From the NCBI GenBank assembly GCA_043756275.1, contig JAYURJ010000227.1, positions 6,939 to 70,938 on the forward strand: a stretch of 64,000 nucleotides of DNA, given 5' to 3'. Under the pieces are notes generated by a model. That model had not been told where the DNA came from and searched no databases. It saw only the letters and a program-made list of their open reading frames with translations. The DNA comes from UKL13-2 sp043756275 (GTDB lineage: Bacteria; Pseudomonadota; Gammaproteobacteria; Burkholderiales; Usitatibacteraceae). The position numbers and the translations under genes were made by a program. Shown here piece after piece: positions 33,171 through 42,735 of the stretch (position 1 is its first letter; each line of letters begins with the position of its first letter).

Positions 33171-36100
33171 CTACAAAAGCACGCGTTCAATACCGCCGTT
33201 GTTGGCGTTGGCAACGTATTGCCTCATCCAGTCCGCCCCGAGCACGTGCGTGGCGATTTCGACCACGATGTAGTCGGCCGTTGTGCCGCTGTCGTTGTCA
33301 AAGCGCGATAATCCCTGCAAACACGACGGACAAGAAGTGAGTATTTTCACGTCGCCTTTGAAACCATCCGTGCGCAATGTGTCTGCACCTTTGCGCATTT
33401 CTTCTTCCTTGCGGTAACGCACTTGCGTGGAAATATCGGCGCGCGTCGCAGCAAGCGTGCCGGATTCACCGCAACAACGTTCGTTCTGCATCACTGTAGC
33501 CCCCATCAATTCATTCACCACCTTCAGCGGCTGGTAGGTTTTCATCGGCGAGTGGCAGGGATCGTGATACATGTAGCGCGTGCCAGTAACGCCTTCCAGC
33601 TTCATGCCTTTTTCCATCAGGTATTCATGAATGTCGAGCAATCGGCAGCCCGGAAATATTTTTTCAAATTCATATTTTTGCAATTGATCCATGCAGGTGC
33701 CGCAAGAAACAATCACAGTTTTAATATCGAGATAGTTCAGCGTATTGGCAACGCGATGAAATAACACGCGGTTGTCGGTAATGATTTCCTGGCCTTTGTC
33801 GGCGTTTCCCGATGCCGTCTGCGGATAGCCACAACAGAGATATCCGGGCGGCAATACCGTTTGCACACCGACGTGATAAAGCATCGCTTGCGTCGCCAGC
33901 CCCACCTGGCCAAACAGCCGTTCAGATCCACAACCTGGGAAATAGAACACGGCTTCGGCGTCCACGCCCGCCTTTTGCGCATCACGGATGATCGGTATGA
34001 CTTTGTTGTCTTCAATATCGAGCAAAGCGCGAGCGGTTTTTTTCGGCAACCCTCCCGGCATTGGCTTGTTGATGAAATGGATGATCTGCGCCTTGATTAA
34101 GGGCTTACCAACGGTGGCGGGCGGACGTTTGGTCTGCATTTGCGGCAGCAGGAATTTCTTTGCAAGCGAATGCGCAACACGCTGAACTTTGTAGCCCCAG
34201 TCGATCATCAGGGTCTTGACGATCTTGATCGTGGTGGGGTCGGTGGCGTTGAGGTAGAACATCGCGGCCGCCGTGCCGGGATTGAATTTCTTTTTACCTT
34301 CCTTGCGCAACAGATTTCGCATCGCCACCGAGACATTGCCAAAATCAATATCCACCGGACACGGGCTTTCGCATTTATGGCAAACCGTGCAGTGGTCTGC
34401 CACATCGGAGAATTCATCAAAGTGACGCAACGAAACACCGCGCCGCGTTTGTTCTTCATAGAGAAAGGCTTCGATCAGCAACGAAGTGGCGAGGATTTTA
34501 TTGCGCGGGCTGTAGAGCAGGTTGGCGCGCGGAACATGCGTGGCGCATACCGGTTTACATTTGCCACAACGCAAACAATCCTTGATGGAATCGGCAATCG
34601 CGCCGATATCAGACTGCTCAAGAATCAATGATTCCGCACCGAGCAAACCAAAGCTGGGCGTGTAGGCACGCCCCATATCGCCACCCGGCAACAACTTGCC
34701 GGCGTTGAATCGACCCTCAGGGTCAACGCGCTGCTTGTAGTCGATGAACGGCTGCTTTTCTTCCGTGGTCAGGAATTCAAATTTTGTAATGCCAATGCCG
34801 TGTTCACCCGATATGACACCATTCAGTTTCCGCGCAAACGCCATGATGCGGGCCACCGCAGCGTTGGCTTCTTGCAGCATCGCATAGTCATCAGAATTGA
34901 CCGGGATATTGGTGTGCACATTGCCGTCCCCGGCATGCATGTGCAGCGCTACAAATACGCGGCTGTGCAATATTTGCTTATGAATCGCATCGAGTTTTTC
35001 TTGCAGCTTGACGAACACGCGGCCCGAAAATATCTCGTGCAGGTGCTGACGAATTTCGAGTTTCCATGAGGTGCGAATCTGGTGGGTTTGCAGCAAATCA
35101 AATAGGGTCAATCCTGGATTTGCTTCAGGCACGAGCGTAATGGCGGCTTCTACATCGACCGCGCGAAGTGCAGATTGAATCGCGGCAAGCGGCTGATCCA
35201 GATTATCGAGGTAGCACTGCCATCGTGCGCCGACTGCGCGTAGCAAATCCAGCGCATCCTGGCGTTTTGAGCCGATCAATTCATCCTGCGAGATTTTTTC
35301 GTCGCCCTCGTCCAGCGGCAATCGTCCCTGCATGAAGGTAATCAACGCCTCAACCAACCGCAGTTTGTTCTTGAGCGAAAGCTCAATGTTGATGTGCTCG
35401 ATACCGTCGGAATAGTCGCCGAGGCGGTCGAGCGGGATGACCACGTCCTCGTTGATTTTGAAGGCGTTGGTGTGTTTGGCGATGGCCGCAGTGCGGGCAC
35501 GATCCAGCCAGAATTTTTTGCGTGCGTCTGGTGTCACCGCGATAAAACCCTCGCCGTGACGCGCATTGGCGAGCCTTACCACTGCGCTGGCCGCTTCCAT
35601 TACGGCGTTTTCGTTGTCCGACACAATGTCGCCGATCAGCACCATTTTCGGTCGCTGATTGCGGCGCGATTTGGTCGCGTAACCCACCGCCTTCAGATAA
35701 CGTTCGTCGAGGTGCTCAAGGCCGGCAAGGACGGCGTGTTCATGGCCATCCAGAAAATCCTTGATTTCGACAATCGTCGGCACTGCTTCTTTGACCTGCC
35801 CAAAGAATTCCAGACACACCGTACGAATATGTTTGGGCATGCGGTGCAGCACAAAGCGCGCTGACGTAATGATGCCGTCGCAGCCTTCTTTTTGAATGCC
35901 AGGAAGTCCGGCGAGAAATTTATCGGTGACATCTTTCCCCAAACCGGTTTTGCGAAACGCTGCGCCGGGGATCTCAAGCGTTTCTTCAGTTTTGAGTTTT
36001 TTACCGGTTTCATCGAACGTGCGAATGCGAAACTTCGCCACGTCCACATCGTGAATCTTGCCCATGTTGTGTTCGAGGCGCTCGACCTCCATCCATTCGG

Positions 36101-37166
36101 CCTTCGGCGTGACCATCTTCCAGGAGGCGAGATTGTCCAGCGCGGTGCCCCATAACACCGCTTTCTTGCCGCCTGCGTTCATGGCCACATTGCCGCCAAT
36201 ACAGCTCGCATCCGCACTCGTCGGGTCGCAGGCCCATACCAGCCCTGACAACTCTGCGGCTTCCATCGCGCGCTTGGTCACGACGCCAGCTTCGCAGTGA
36301 ATAGTGGCGACGGGCTCGGTCATGCCCGGCAACGTGATCCGTTCCACACCACCAAGCGCGTCGAGTTTTTCGGTGTTGATGACTGCCGAGCGTTTGGTGA
36401 GCGGAATAGCGCCACCGGTGTAGCCAGTGCCACCGCCGCGCGGAATGATGGTGAGGCCCAGCTCGATCAAGGCTTTGACGAGTGGCGCGATTTCGTCTTC
36501 GCTATCCGGATGCAACACCACGAACGGGTATTCGACGCGCCAGTCGGTGGCATCGGTGACATGTGAAACTCGCGCAAGGCCGTCGAAAGCAATATTGTCT
36601 TTGCGCGTTACTTTGAGCAAACGTTTCTCGACTTTTTTGCGGAAGTCCCACGTGTCCGCAAAATCTTTCTCGAAAGCGTTTACCGCCCTGTAGGCACGTT
36701 TTAACAGCTCGATCACTTTATTGGAGCGGGACTCCAGTTCCGCATCAAGCAACGCGTCGCTTTTGTCCTGATCAAGTTGCCGACGCTTCTCGATTTCGCC
36801 GAGTCGATGGCGCATCGCGGCCGCAAGCGCGTAGCGGCGCTTGGGATTGTCGAGCATGTCCTCCTGCAAATAAGGATTGCGCTCGACCACCCAGATGTCA
36901 CCCAGCACTTCGTAGAGCATGCGGGCACTGCGCCCAGTTTTTCGTTCGCCGCGCAGCTCAAGCAAAATATCCCATGCATCCCGTCCGAGCAAGCGCATGA
37001 CGATTTCACGGTCGGAAAACGAGGTGTAGTTATAGGGAATCTCGCGCAATCGCACACCGTCGGCATCGGCAGGCTCATCGGTCCTGGCGTCGGACGCAAA
37101 TGGCAATACCGCGCCATTTTTTCTAGCGGATTTGGCAATCGGTGGATAGGCGGGGTTGGCGGCCAT
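33171..37166 (-). CDS. Giant FAD/FMN oxidoreductase fused to Fe-S and CCG domains (DUF3683 type)
   Basis: The product has 1331 residues. Domain order: DUF3683-like N-terminus (about 35-190, PYLQEDMLDNPKRRYALAAA); FAD-binding type 4 domain (about 205-400, with IIPRGGGTGYTGGAIPLT); FAD oxidase C-terminal domain with GDGNVHTNIPVN and SGEHGIGITK; two 4Fe-4S motifs, CLRCGKCKPVC and CTVCHKCESPC; and two CCG cysteine-rich domains (YFPGCGSER...YLCCGYPQ, and HDPCHSP...NERCCGESG). This is the D-lactate/glycolate-dehydrogenase plan (GlcD-like plus GlcF-like) in a single chain. The likely role is oxidation of a 2-hydroxy acid with electrons passed to quinone; the substrate is unknown. It is the upstream gene of the minus-strand series toward 29 kb, and 213 bp from hemC. 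Confidence 0.86.
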   Translation of the reverse strand: MAANPAYPPIAKSARKNGAVLPFASDARTDEPADADGVRLREIPYNYTSFSDREIVMRLLGRDAWDILLELRGERKTGRSARMLYEVLGDIWVVERNPYLQEDMLDNPKRRYALAAAMRHRLGEIEKRRQLDQDKSDALLDAELESRSNKVIELLKRAYRAVNAFEKDFADTWDFRKKVEKRLLKVTRKDNIAFDGLARVSHVTDATDWRVEYPFVVLHPDSEDEIAPLVKALIELGLTIIPRGGGTGYTGGAIPLTKRSAVINTEKLDALGGVERITLPGMTEPVATIHCEAGVVTKRAMEAAELSGLVWACDPTSADASCIGGNVAMNAGGKKAVLWGTALDNLASWKMVTPKAEWMEVERLEHNMGKIHDVDVAKFRIRTFDETGKKLKTEETLEIPGAAFRKTGLGKDVTDKFLAGLPGIQKEGCDGIITSARFVLHRMPKHIRTVCLEFFGQVKEAVPTIVEIKDFLDGHEHAVLAGLEHLDERYLKAVGYATKSRRNQRPKMVLIGDIVSDNENAVMEAASAVVRLANARHGEGFIAVTPDARKKFWLDRARTAAIAKHTNAFKINEDVVIPLDRLGDYSDGIEHINIELSLKNKLRLVEALITFMQGRLPLDEGDEKISQDELIGSKRQDALDLLRAVGARWQCYLDNLDQPLAAIQSALRAVDVEAAITLVPEANPGLTLFDLLQTHQIRTSWKLEIRQHLHEIFSGRVFVKLQEKLDAIHKQILHSRVFVALHMHAGDGNVHTNIPVNSDDYAMLQEANAAVARIMAFARKLNGVISGEHGIGITKFEFLTTEEKQPFIDYKQRVDPEGRFNAGKLLPGGDMGRAYTPSFGLLGAESLILEQSDIGAIADSIKDCLRCGKCKPVCATHVPRANLLYSPRNKILATSLLIEAFLYEEQTRRGVSLRHFDEFSDVADHCTVCHKCESPCPVDIDFGNVSVAMRNLLRKEGKKKFNPGTAAAMFYLNATDPTTIKIVKTLMIDWGYKVQRVAHSLAKKFLLPQMQTKRPPATVGKPLIKAQIIHFINKPMPGGLPKKTARALLDIEDNKVIPIIRDAQKAGVDAEAVFYFPGCGSERLFGQVGLATQAMLYHVGVQTVLPPGYLCCGYPQTASGNADKGQEIITDNRVLFHRVANTLNYLDIKTVIVSCGTCMDQLQKYEFEKIFPGCRLLDIHEYLMEKGMKLEGVTGTRYMYHDPCHSPMKTYQPLKVVNELMGATVMQNERCCGESGTLAATRADISTQVRYRKEEEMRKGADTLRTDGFKGDVKILTSCPSCLQGLSRFDNDSGTTADYIVVEIATHVLGADWMRQYVANANNGGIERVLL

Positions 37167-37237
37167 GGGGGTATCGGATTCGATGCAAAGTGAATGAATT
37201 TATAGGGCAACTTCATTCTACCGCAGTGCAGCAAAAA

Positions 37238-37251
37238 TTGACTTACATCAA
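37238..37251 (+). promoter_or_regulatory. Candidate FNR/ANR-type box in the hemC upstream region
   Basis: TTGACTTACATCAA matches the TTGAT-N4-ATCAA palindrome with one mismatch. It lies 129 bp upstream of the hemC ATG and 72 bp upstream of the divergent oxidoreductase ATG. TTGACT could alternatively be a plain -35 box, with TATAGAT downstream as the -10. No footprint or neighbouring regulator supports either reading. Confidence 0.4.
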
Positions 37252-37379
37252 TCGGGGTTATAGATGCAGCCAAATCCGGCGGCAGCTCCCAAAGCATGGC
37301 ATGTGGGCCGCAAACAACGGTTGGCACTAGGCTGCGTGATAAAATTTTAAGCTGCTTATTATTTCGGCCCTTGCGTGCC

Positions 37380-38330
37380 ATGCCCCAGACCCCAGACCTG
37401 ATCAGAATTGCCTCTCGCGAGAGCCGTCTTGCGATGGTTCAAAGCGAATGGACAGCCGCAAAATTGCGCTCGCTCTACCCCGGCGCGCGGGTCGAGATCA
37501 TCGGCATGACCACCAGAGGCGACCAAATCCTCGATAAGCCCTTAGCCCAAATTGGCGGAAAGGGGTTGTTCATCAAAGAGCTTGAAACCGCCCTCGAAGA
37601 AGGCCGTGCAGATATCGCTGTGCATTCGATGAAAGACGTGCCGATGACGCTGCCGCCGGGGTTTTCGGCCATCATCGTCGGTGATCGCGAGGACGTGCGC
37701 GATGCGTTTGTGTCGAACCGGTTTGCGAGCATCGAGTCGTTGCCGCAGGGCGCGGTCGTCGGCACCTCGAGTCTGCGGCGTGAAAGCCAATTGCGCTACG
37801 CGCGGCCGGACCTGAAAATTGAAGCATTGCGTGGCAACGTCAATACCCGGCTCGCCAAGCTGGATGCCGACAATTTTGATGCCATTATTCTTGCCGCAGC
37901 GGGCTTAAAGCGATTGGGTTTCGCAGATCGCATCCGGGACAGTCTGCCGCCCGCCAATTACCTGCCAGCCATCGCACAGGGTGCGCTTGGCATCGAGTAT
38001 CAAACAGCGCGAACCGACATTGCCACCTGGCTGTCTGCATTTGCAAACGAAACTACCACTGCGCTCGTCAACGCAGAGCGTGCCTTCGGACGCGCCCTGA
38101 CCGCGAGCTGTGATGTGCCGCTGGGCGCACATGCCACGCTGGTTGATGGCGGCATTTCAATCGATGGCTTCGTGGCGATGCCGGACGGCAGCCATATGAT
38201 CCGTCGTGTCATGACCGGGCCACTCGCGAGTGCAGAATCGCTAGGCAGCGCGTTAGCGCTAGCGCTTATTGAAGAAGGTGCCAGAGATATTTTGGCAACA
38301 CTGTCCCGACACAGCCGAAATGCAGACTGA
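37380..38330 (+). CDS. hemC: Porphobilinogen deaminase (hydroxymethylbilane synthase)
   Basis: This 316-residue enzyme polymerises four porphobilinogens to hydroxymethylbilane in tetrapyrrole synthesis in the cytosol. Visible are IRIASRESRLAMVQSEW at the start, HSMKDVPM, GTSSLRRESQLRYARPD, RGNVNTRLAKLD and TASCDVPLGAHA, whose Cys holds the dipyrromethane cofactor. The start is the ATG at 37380, the usual family N-terminus; the frame is open upstream to 37296 without homology. hemD overlaps its end by 11 bp. It is first of hemC-hemD-hemX-hemY. Confidence 0.96.
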   Translation: MPQTPDLIRIASRESRLAMVQSEWTAAKLRSLYPGARVEIIGMTTRGDQILDKPLAQIGGKGLFIKELETALEEGRADIAVHSMKDVPMTLPPGFSAIIVGDREDVRDAFVSNRFASIESLPQGAVVGTSSLRRESQLRYARPDLKIEALRGNVNTRLAKLDADNFDAIILAAAGLKRLGFADRIRDSLPPANYLPAIAQGALGIEYQTARTDIATWLSAFANETTTALVNAERAFGRALTASCDVPLGAHATLVDGGISIDGFVAMPDGSHMIRRVMTGPLASAESLGSALALALIEEGARDILATLSRHSRNAD

Positions 38331-39126
38331 GCACTCATTGCAGGGGCTGACATTAGTCGTTACACGCCCTCGCGCCCAAGCCGCCCGTACCGCAAGCATC
38401 TTGCGAAATGCGGGCGCCGACATCATCGAATTTCCGGTTCTCGATATCGCACCGATTGAGGCATCGCTCGCACCGCACGACCTGGCAAGTGCATCCGGCG
38501 TTATCTTTGTGAGTGCCAACGCGGTGGCATATGGCGTGCCGGTGCTTCGACATGCTGGTGACATCGCACCTGATATTCAAATATTTGCCATCGGACGCGC
38601 CACGGCGACAGCGCTGATGGATAGAGGCGTACAGAATGTTGTGTCACCGCAACAAAGCATCGACAGCGAAGGCCTATTAGCGCTCCCGCAATTGCGCACG
38701 GTGGAGGGGCGACATATTATCCTTGTGAAAGGGCAGAGTGAACTTGGGGGGCGTACCCTGCTGGAGCAAACATTGACCGCGCGTGGTGCCCGCGTGACGG
38801 TGCTTGAGTGTTATCGTCGGGCACCGATTATGCCGTCGCTGGCTGCGCGGGAATCGTTACAAGATGCGCTTATGTCCGACCGCGTGCATGGCTGCTTTGC
38901 CCTGAGTGTTGAAACACTGGATAGTCTGATGAATATTTTTGCAATCATGCACGTTTCACCGCAAACACGGATGGGGATGGTATTGCTGGTGTCACATTCA
39001 CGCGTCGCGGATGCCGCACGGGCGCGCGGTTTCGACAAAATTGCCAAAGTGCCGTTGGCCGAGGAAGCATTAACGGCAACACTGGCGACATTAAAGCCGC
39101 GATTGCTTAATCCCCTTACCTTTTAA
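38320..39126 (+). CDS. hemD: Uroporphyrinogen-III synthase
   Basis: This 268-residue protein, poorly conserved as usual for HemD, has the N-terminal GLTLVVTRPRAQAARTASIL, GVIFVSANAVAYG in the first domain and VLECYRRAPIMPS at the hinge to the second. The enzyme inverts ring D and cyclises hydroxymethylbilane to uroporphyrinogen III. ATG 38320 overlaps the 3' end of hemC; an upstream ATG at 38269 in the same frame lies further inside hemC and is less likely. Position between hemC and hemX supports the assignment. HemX begins 3 bp after the stop. Confidence 0.9.
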   Translation: MQTEHSLQGLTLVVTRPRAQAARTASILRNAGADIIEFPVLDIAPIEASLAPHDLASASGVIFVSANAVAYGVPVLRHAGDIAPDIQIFAIGRATATALMDRGVQNVVSPQQSIDSEGLLALPQLRTVEGRHIILVKGQSELGGRTLLEQTLTARGARVTVLECYRRAPIMPSLAARESLQDALMSDRVHGCFALSVETLDSLMNIFAIMHVSPQTRMGMVLLVSHSRVADAARARGFDKIAKVPLAEEALTATLATLKPRLLNPLTF

Positions 39127-39129
39127 GTC

Positions 39130-40170
39130 ATGGACGAGCTCAATCTCAAACCTGTCACCTCGGCCACTACCTCCGGAATGGGGGTCATCGTGCTGGCGGT
39201 GGCGCTAGCGGGTCTCGCCATCGGCATCTGGGCGTGGTGGGATGCGCGCGATTCCGCACAGACACTCACCCAAACCGTCGGCGTGAAACTAGCCGAACAG
39301 AGCAAGCTACAAACTCAAACCGCCGTGCTGGTGGAGCAAATGCAGAAGGAACTGCGCGAATCCCAAAGTCGCGTCGCGCAGTTGGAGGGCAAACTCGCCG
39401 AGTTTCAAGGACAGCGCGTGGCGCTCGAGGAAATGACCCGCGATCTGGCGCGCGCACCGGATGACTGGTTGCTGGCCGAGATTGAGCAAACGCTCAATAT
39501 TGCCAGCCGTGAACTGGTGCTTGCCGCCAACGTACGTGCGGCGTTGATTGCTTTGCAAACCGCCGATCAGCGTTTGGCGCGTGCCGATAAATTGCAGGTC
39601 GTGCAATTGCGCCGCGCCATTACGCAGGACATGGAACGTCTCAAGGCGCTGCCACTGGTCGACACCGTCGGCATCAGCCTGAAGCTCGATAACTTGATGG
39701 TGCTCGCCGCGACGCTGCCCTTGTCGATCCCGGATGCGACGGCAGGCGGCGCGCCAGCGGCCCGCGATGCGCGCGCCACTGATGCGGGCGAGAACATGGC
39801 GCTGCGTTTTGGTCGGGACCTCTGGTTTGAAATGAAGCAACTGATCCGCATCCGTGAGCTCGACAGCGGCGATGTCGCGCTGCTTTCCCCGCAACAGAGT
39901 TATTTCCTGCGCGAAAATTTGAAGTTGCGGTTGCTTTCAGCGCGCACTTCACTCATCGCGCGCGACGACGTGAACTACAAAGAAGACTTGAAGCTGGTGC
40001 GTGGCATGCTGACCAAATATTTCGATCCAAAGGCGAAGGTCAATACCAACGCGCTCGCGATGCTAAAGCAGTTGGCCGAAAATCCTGTGTCGATTGCGCC
40101 GCCTGACATCACCACCAGCCTGAATGCTGCGCGGGCAGCACGCGCCGCGCGTGAACGGCCGCAACGCTGA
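39130..40170 (+). CDS. hemX: HemX-like membrane protein of the heme operon
   Basis: The product has 346 residues. An N-terminal transmembrane helix (about 17-38, MGVIVLAVALAGLAIGIWAW) is followed by a coiled-coil stretch (about 45-105, KLAEQSKLQTQTAVLVEQMQ) and a mostly helical periplasmic or cytosolic domain. This is the HemX family often labelled uroporphyrinogen-III methyltransferase, but no methyltransferase SAM-binding motif is visible. Biochemical function is unsettled. It lies 3 bp after hemD and 8 bp before hemY, the standard order. Confidence 0.86.
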   Translation: MDELNLKPVTSATTSGMGVIVLAVALAGLAIGIWAWWDARDSAQTLTQTVGVKLAEQSKLQTQTAVLVEQMQKELRESQSRVAQLEGKLAEFQGQRVALEEMTRDLARAPDDWLLAEIEQTLNIASRELVLAANVRAALIALQTADQRLARADKLQVVQLRRAITQDMERLKALPLVDTVGISLKLDNLMVLAATLPLSIPDATAGGAPAARDARATDAGENMALRFGRDLWFEMKQLIRIRELDSGDVALLSPQQSYFLRENLKLRLLSARTSLIARDDVNYKEDLKLVRGMLTKYFDPKAKVNTNALAMLKQLAENPVSIAPPDITTSLNAARAARAARERPQR

Positions 40171-40178
40171 ACGCTGAT

Positions 40179-41372
40179 ATGACCAGTCGCCCGATTCGCC
40201 TGGCCTTGTGGGTGCTAGCTCTTGCAGCGCTGGCGGTCGCGCTCGCCCTGGCTGGGCGTTACGGCAGTGGCTACGCGGTGTTTGTGCTGCCGCCATGGCG
40301 CGCCGAATTGTCGATCATGCTGTTCGTGATTCTGCAATTGGTGTTATTTGCAGCGGCTTACTTGCTGGTTCAATTAGCCGTTAAAACATATCGGCTGCCG
40401 CGCCAGATCCGTAAAAACAAAATCGAGCATGAGCGGGCCAAATCACGCGACCTGCTCTTGGAAAGCATGCAGCTTCTATTTTCAGGCGAGTTCCGCGAAG
40501 CAGAAGCGCGCGCGCGCACGGCATTGCAGCACGACGACACACGCGACATGGCTGCCGCCATTGCAGCTTGGGCGGCATACGAGGGTGGTAATTCCGGCGC
40601 GGCGGTACCGTATCTGGACCACATCCGCAATGAAGGCTCGACACGCATGCGCGATGCATCGAAAGCCTACATGCTGCTGGCTGATGGCAAGGCCGAAGCG
40701 GCGCTGTCACTATTGAACAACCTTGCCGCGAGCGACCCGAAAAATCCGGGTGTGCTGAAGATGAAAGTCGAAGCCGAAGTCGCCGGCAAGGCGTGGGAAG
40801 ATGTGCTCGTCACACTGGCACCGCTAACGCGATCAGGCATGCTGCCAGAGGGCGCTGCGCAGCAAATCCGGCTGAATGCCGAACTCAATTTGATCAAATC
40901 AAAACCCGCGAATCCGGAAGCGATTACGGATGCGTGGAAAGCGTTTACCCGTGAATCGCGATATGACGCGCTGATGAGCGCGACCGTTGCCAAACGGCTG
41001 CTGACATTGGGCTGTGGCAATGAAGCCAAAGATGTCATTGAAGAAACGATTGAAGAGCGCGGTGCCGATGGCTGGGACAGCGGGCTCGTGGCTATTTATG
41101 CTGATTGCAAAACCGATTCGACGCTGGCGCAAATTGAACGCGCCGAACGCTGGCTGCGGCAACACGCGCGCGATGCCGTGTTGCTGGCCACGCTGGGTAA
41201 GCTTTGCATGCGTCAGGCGCTGTGGGGCAAGGCGCAAAGCTATCTCGAAGCCAGTGTTGCTCTCGAGCCCACGCTGGATGCGCACATGACATTGGCGCGC
41301 TTGATGGAGCAGCTTGGGCGCAATGATGAAGCGATTCGTCACGTCAGGCGAAGTGCAGAACTTGCCAGATAA
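40179..41372 (+). CDS. hemY: HemY protein (TPR membrane protein of the heme operon)
   Basis: The product has 397 residues. Two membrane helices lie near the N-terminus (about 7-27 and 45-68), then a conserved amphipathic stretch RLPRQIRKNKIEHERAKSRD and tetratricopeptide-like helices (e.g. GEFREAEARARTALQ and YLEASVALEPTLDAHMTLAR). HemY proteins are inner-membrane proteins that influence porphyrin synthesis; the exact role is unresolved, and this HemY differs from the Bacillus oxidase of the same name. The gene ends at 41372 and is followed by intergenic repeat copies. Confidence 0.88.
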   Translation: MTSRPIRLALWVLALAALAVALALAGRYGSGYAVFVLPPWRAELSIMLFVILQLVLFAAAYLLVQLAVKTYRLPRQIRKNKIEHERAKSRDLLLESMQLLFSGEFREAEARARTALQHDDTRDMAAAIAAWAAYEGGNSGAAVPYLDHIRNEGSTRMRDASKAYMLLADGKAEAALSLLNNLAASDPKNPGVLKMKVEAEVAGKAWEDVLVTLAPLTRSGMLPEGAAQQIRLNAELNLIKSKPANPEAITDAWKAFTRESRYDALMSATVAKRLLTLGCGNEAKDVIEETIEERGADGWDSGLVAIYADCKTDSTLAQIERAERWLRQHARDAVLLATLGKLCMRQALWGKAQSYLEASVALEPTLDAHMTLARLMEQLGRNDEAIRHVRRSAELAR

Positions 41373-41380
41373 TATTGCTA

Positions 41381-41440
41381 ACACAAGCACTGGCGCGGCT
41401 TATGGCGGCATTTAGGCCTGAAAGCCTCACCATATGGCGT
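41381..41440. repeat. Intergenic repeat copy, degenerate right half
   Basis: ACACAAGCACTGGCGCGGCT at the left and TTAGGCCTGAAAGCCTCACC in the core match the family. The right terminal inverted repeat is eroded (CACCATATGGCG). Confidence 0.5.
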
Positions 41441-41487
41441 TATATGTTAATTTGTGCTCGTAAAGTAGGTCTTGCAATTCTTATTGA

Positions 41488-41556
41488 TGTCTGGCGCTAT
41501 TTCCTCTCCTCGTGCCTAAGCTCCAATCTTGTTTCCGGTTCCTGCGCTAGAATATT
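41488..41556. repeat. Intergenic repeat copy, degenerate left half
   Basis: CTGGCGCTATTTCCTCTCC then GCTCCAATCTTGTTTCCGG and TTCCTGCGCTAGAATATT. The right part resembles the 43664 copy (CGCGCCTGCGCTAAAGTATA). The two adjacent degenerate copies may be one element split by other sequence. Confidence 0.45.
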
Positions 41557-41743
41557 CGTTGATCGAAGCTTGGCGGCGCCAAGCCATTTCATGCATGGAC
41601 ACCTTCCAGACCGGCTCGGCCAACAACACGATGTATCGAGGCTAGCGACTTTTAACGGCACGCATCGTGCCAGAAAAAGAAATTGTTCTTGTATGCCCGT
41701 TTGTTTTTATTGAATATTCACACAGCGATCCTGGGGGAATGAA

Positions 41744-42547
41744 ATGAAGAAAATATCGAAAGCAATTTTGCTTGTAACCATGTTGATGTTGAGCGCTGTA
41801 CGTATTGCCGGCGCAGTCACCGACGGCAGTCTGGACGGGAATGGCCATCCCCATGTTGGCCTGCTGATTTTTGATGTGGGTGGTTCCCCGGCCTTCCGAT
41901 GTAGCGGTACGTTGCTTTCGCCCACCGTATTGCTGACGGCGGGACATTGTACCGATGGCGCCGACGGAGGTCGGGTATGGTTTGAAGCCGATGTTCAAAC
42001 CAATCAGGTCGCGTTGGGTTATCCATTTGGTGGCGCGACCAGCGTCGAGTTTTGCGGGATTGCCACACATCCGCAATTCGGCGAAGGCTCCTTCGTGCTC
42101 CACGACGTCGGGGTTGTGACGCTTTGCACGCCGGTGGCAAGGGCTACTTACGGCGTACTTCCTTCTGTAAACCAGCTTGATGCGTTAGCTAGAAGACGCG
42201 GAGCGCAGGATGTCACCTTCACCGCAGTCGGTTATGGCGGTCAGAAGAGTTTCCCGGATGCGGCCTCGTTCCAAAACTCATTTTTGAAAATCCGCATGGT
42301 GGCGACACCGAAATTGAATCAGATCAACACCGGATTTACCGGCAATTTTTCATTGTTGCTATCGAACAATGCCCATACCGGTGGCACCTGTTTTGGTGAC
42401 TCGGGGGGGGCGAATTTTCTGGGTGGCAGCAACATTGTTGCCGCCGTGACGTCCTTCGGAATCAACGGTAATTGCGCGGGAACCGGTGGTGTCTTCCGCC
42501 TGGATCGTCAAAACGTACTGGATTTCGTCAATTCGTTTCTCCATTAA
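41744..42547 (+). CDS. Secreted trypsin-like serine protease (S1 family)
   Basis: This 267-residue protein has a signal peptide (about 1-24, MKKISKAILLVTMLMLSAVR start). The chymotrypsin-fold triad is visible: His68 in LLTAGHC, Asp121 in LHDVGVV and Ser220 in GTCFGDSGG. Cys pairs around His (RCSG...GHC) and Ser support disulfides. There is no clear zymogen propeptide; the fold starts soon after the signal at HPHVGLLIF. It would be exported to the periplasm or medium as an endopeptidase; specificity is not readable. It is flanked by repeats upstream and a strong terminator downstream, so it is a single-gene transcript. Confidence 0.88.
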   Translation: MKKISKAILLVTMLMLSAVRIAGAVTDGSLDGNGHPHVGLLIFDVGGSPAFRCSGTLLSPTVLLTAGHCTDGADGGRVWFEADVQTNQVALGYPFGGATSVEFCGIATHPQFGEGSFVLHDVGVVTLCTPVARATYGVLPSVNQLDALARRRGAQDVTFTAVGYGGQKSFPDAASFQNSFLKIRMVATPKLNQINTGFTGNFSLLLSNNAHTGGTCFGDSGGANFLGGSNIVAAVTSFGINGNCAGTGGVFRLDRQNVLDFVNSFLH

Positions 42548-42574
42548 CGAACAGTTTATTTGGCAGTAAAAACG

Positions 42575-42605
42575 GAGGGCTGCCTGCGGGCAGCCCTCTT
42601 CCATT
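42575..42605 (+). terminator. Intrinsic terminator after the serine protease
   Basis: A 10-bp perfect stem GAGGGCTGCC / GGCAGCCCTC with a four-base loop (TGCG) lies 27 bp past the stop, followed by TTCCATTT. Confidence 0.75.
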
Positions 42606-42735
42606 TAGTAGGTTGGCAGGAACAGGTCTTTCAAAATCAGATATCCGCGTCGATGTTATATTGAAAGATCCCGTTGCCTTTGCTGAGGTTCCCCAGCAGT
42701 TATCTCACGGGATGAAGCCGGATCTGATGCCCGCT

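Larger units (their letters stand above)
41373..41743. other. 371-bp gene-free stretch with two degenerate repeat copies
   Basis: No coding sequence found. The stretch holds two degenerate copies of the window-wide repeat (about 41381-41440 and 41488-41556) and, at its right end, the upstream region of the protease gene with GGGGGAA before the ATG. No clear terminator follows hemY. Confidence 0.6.
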
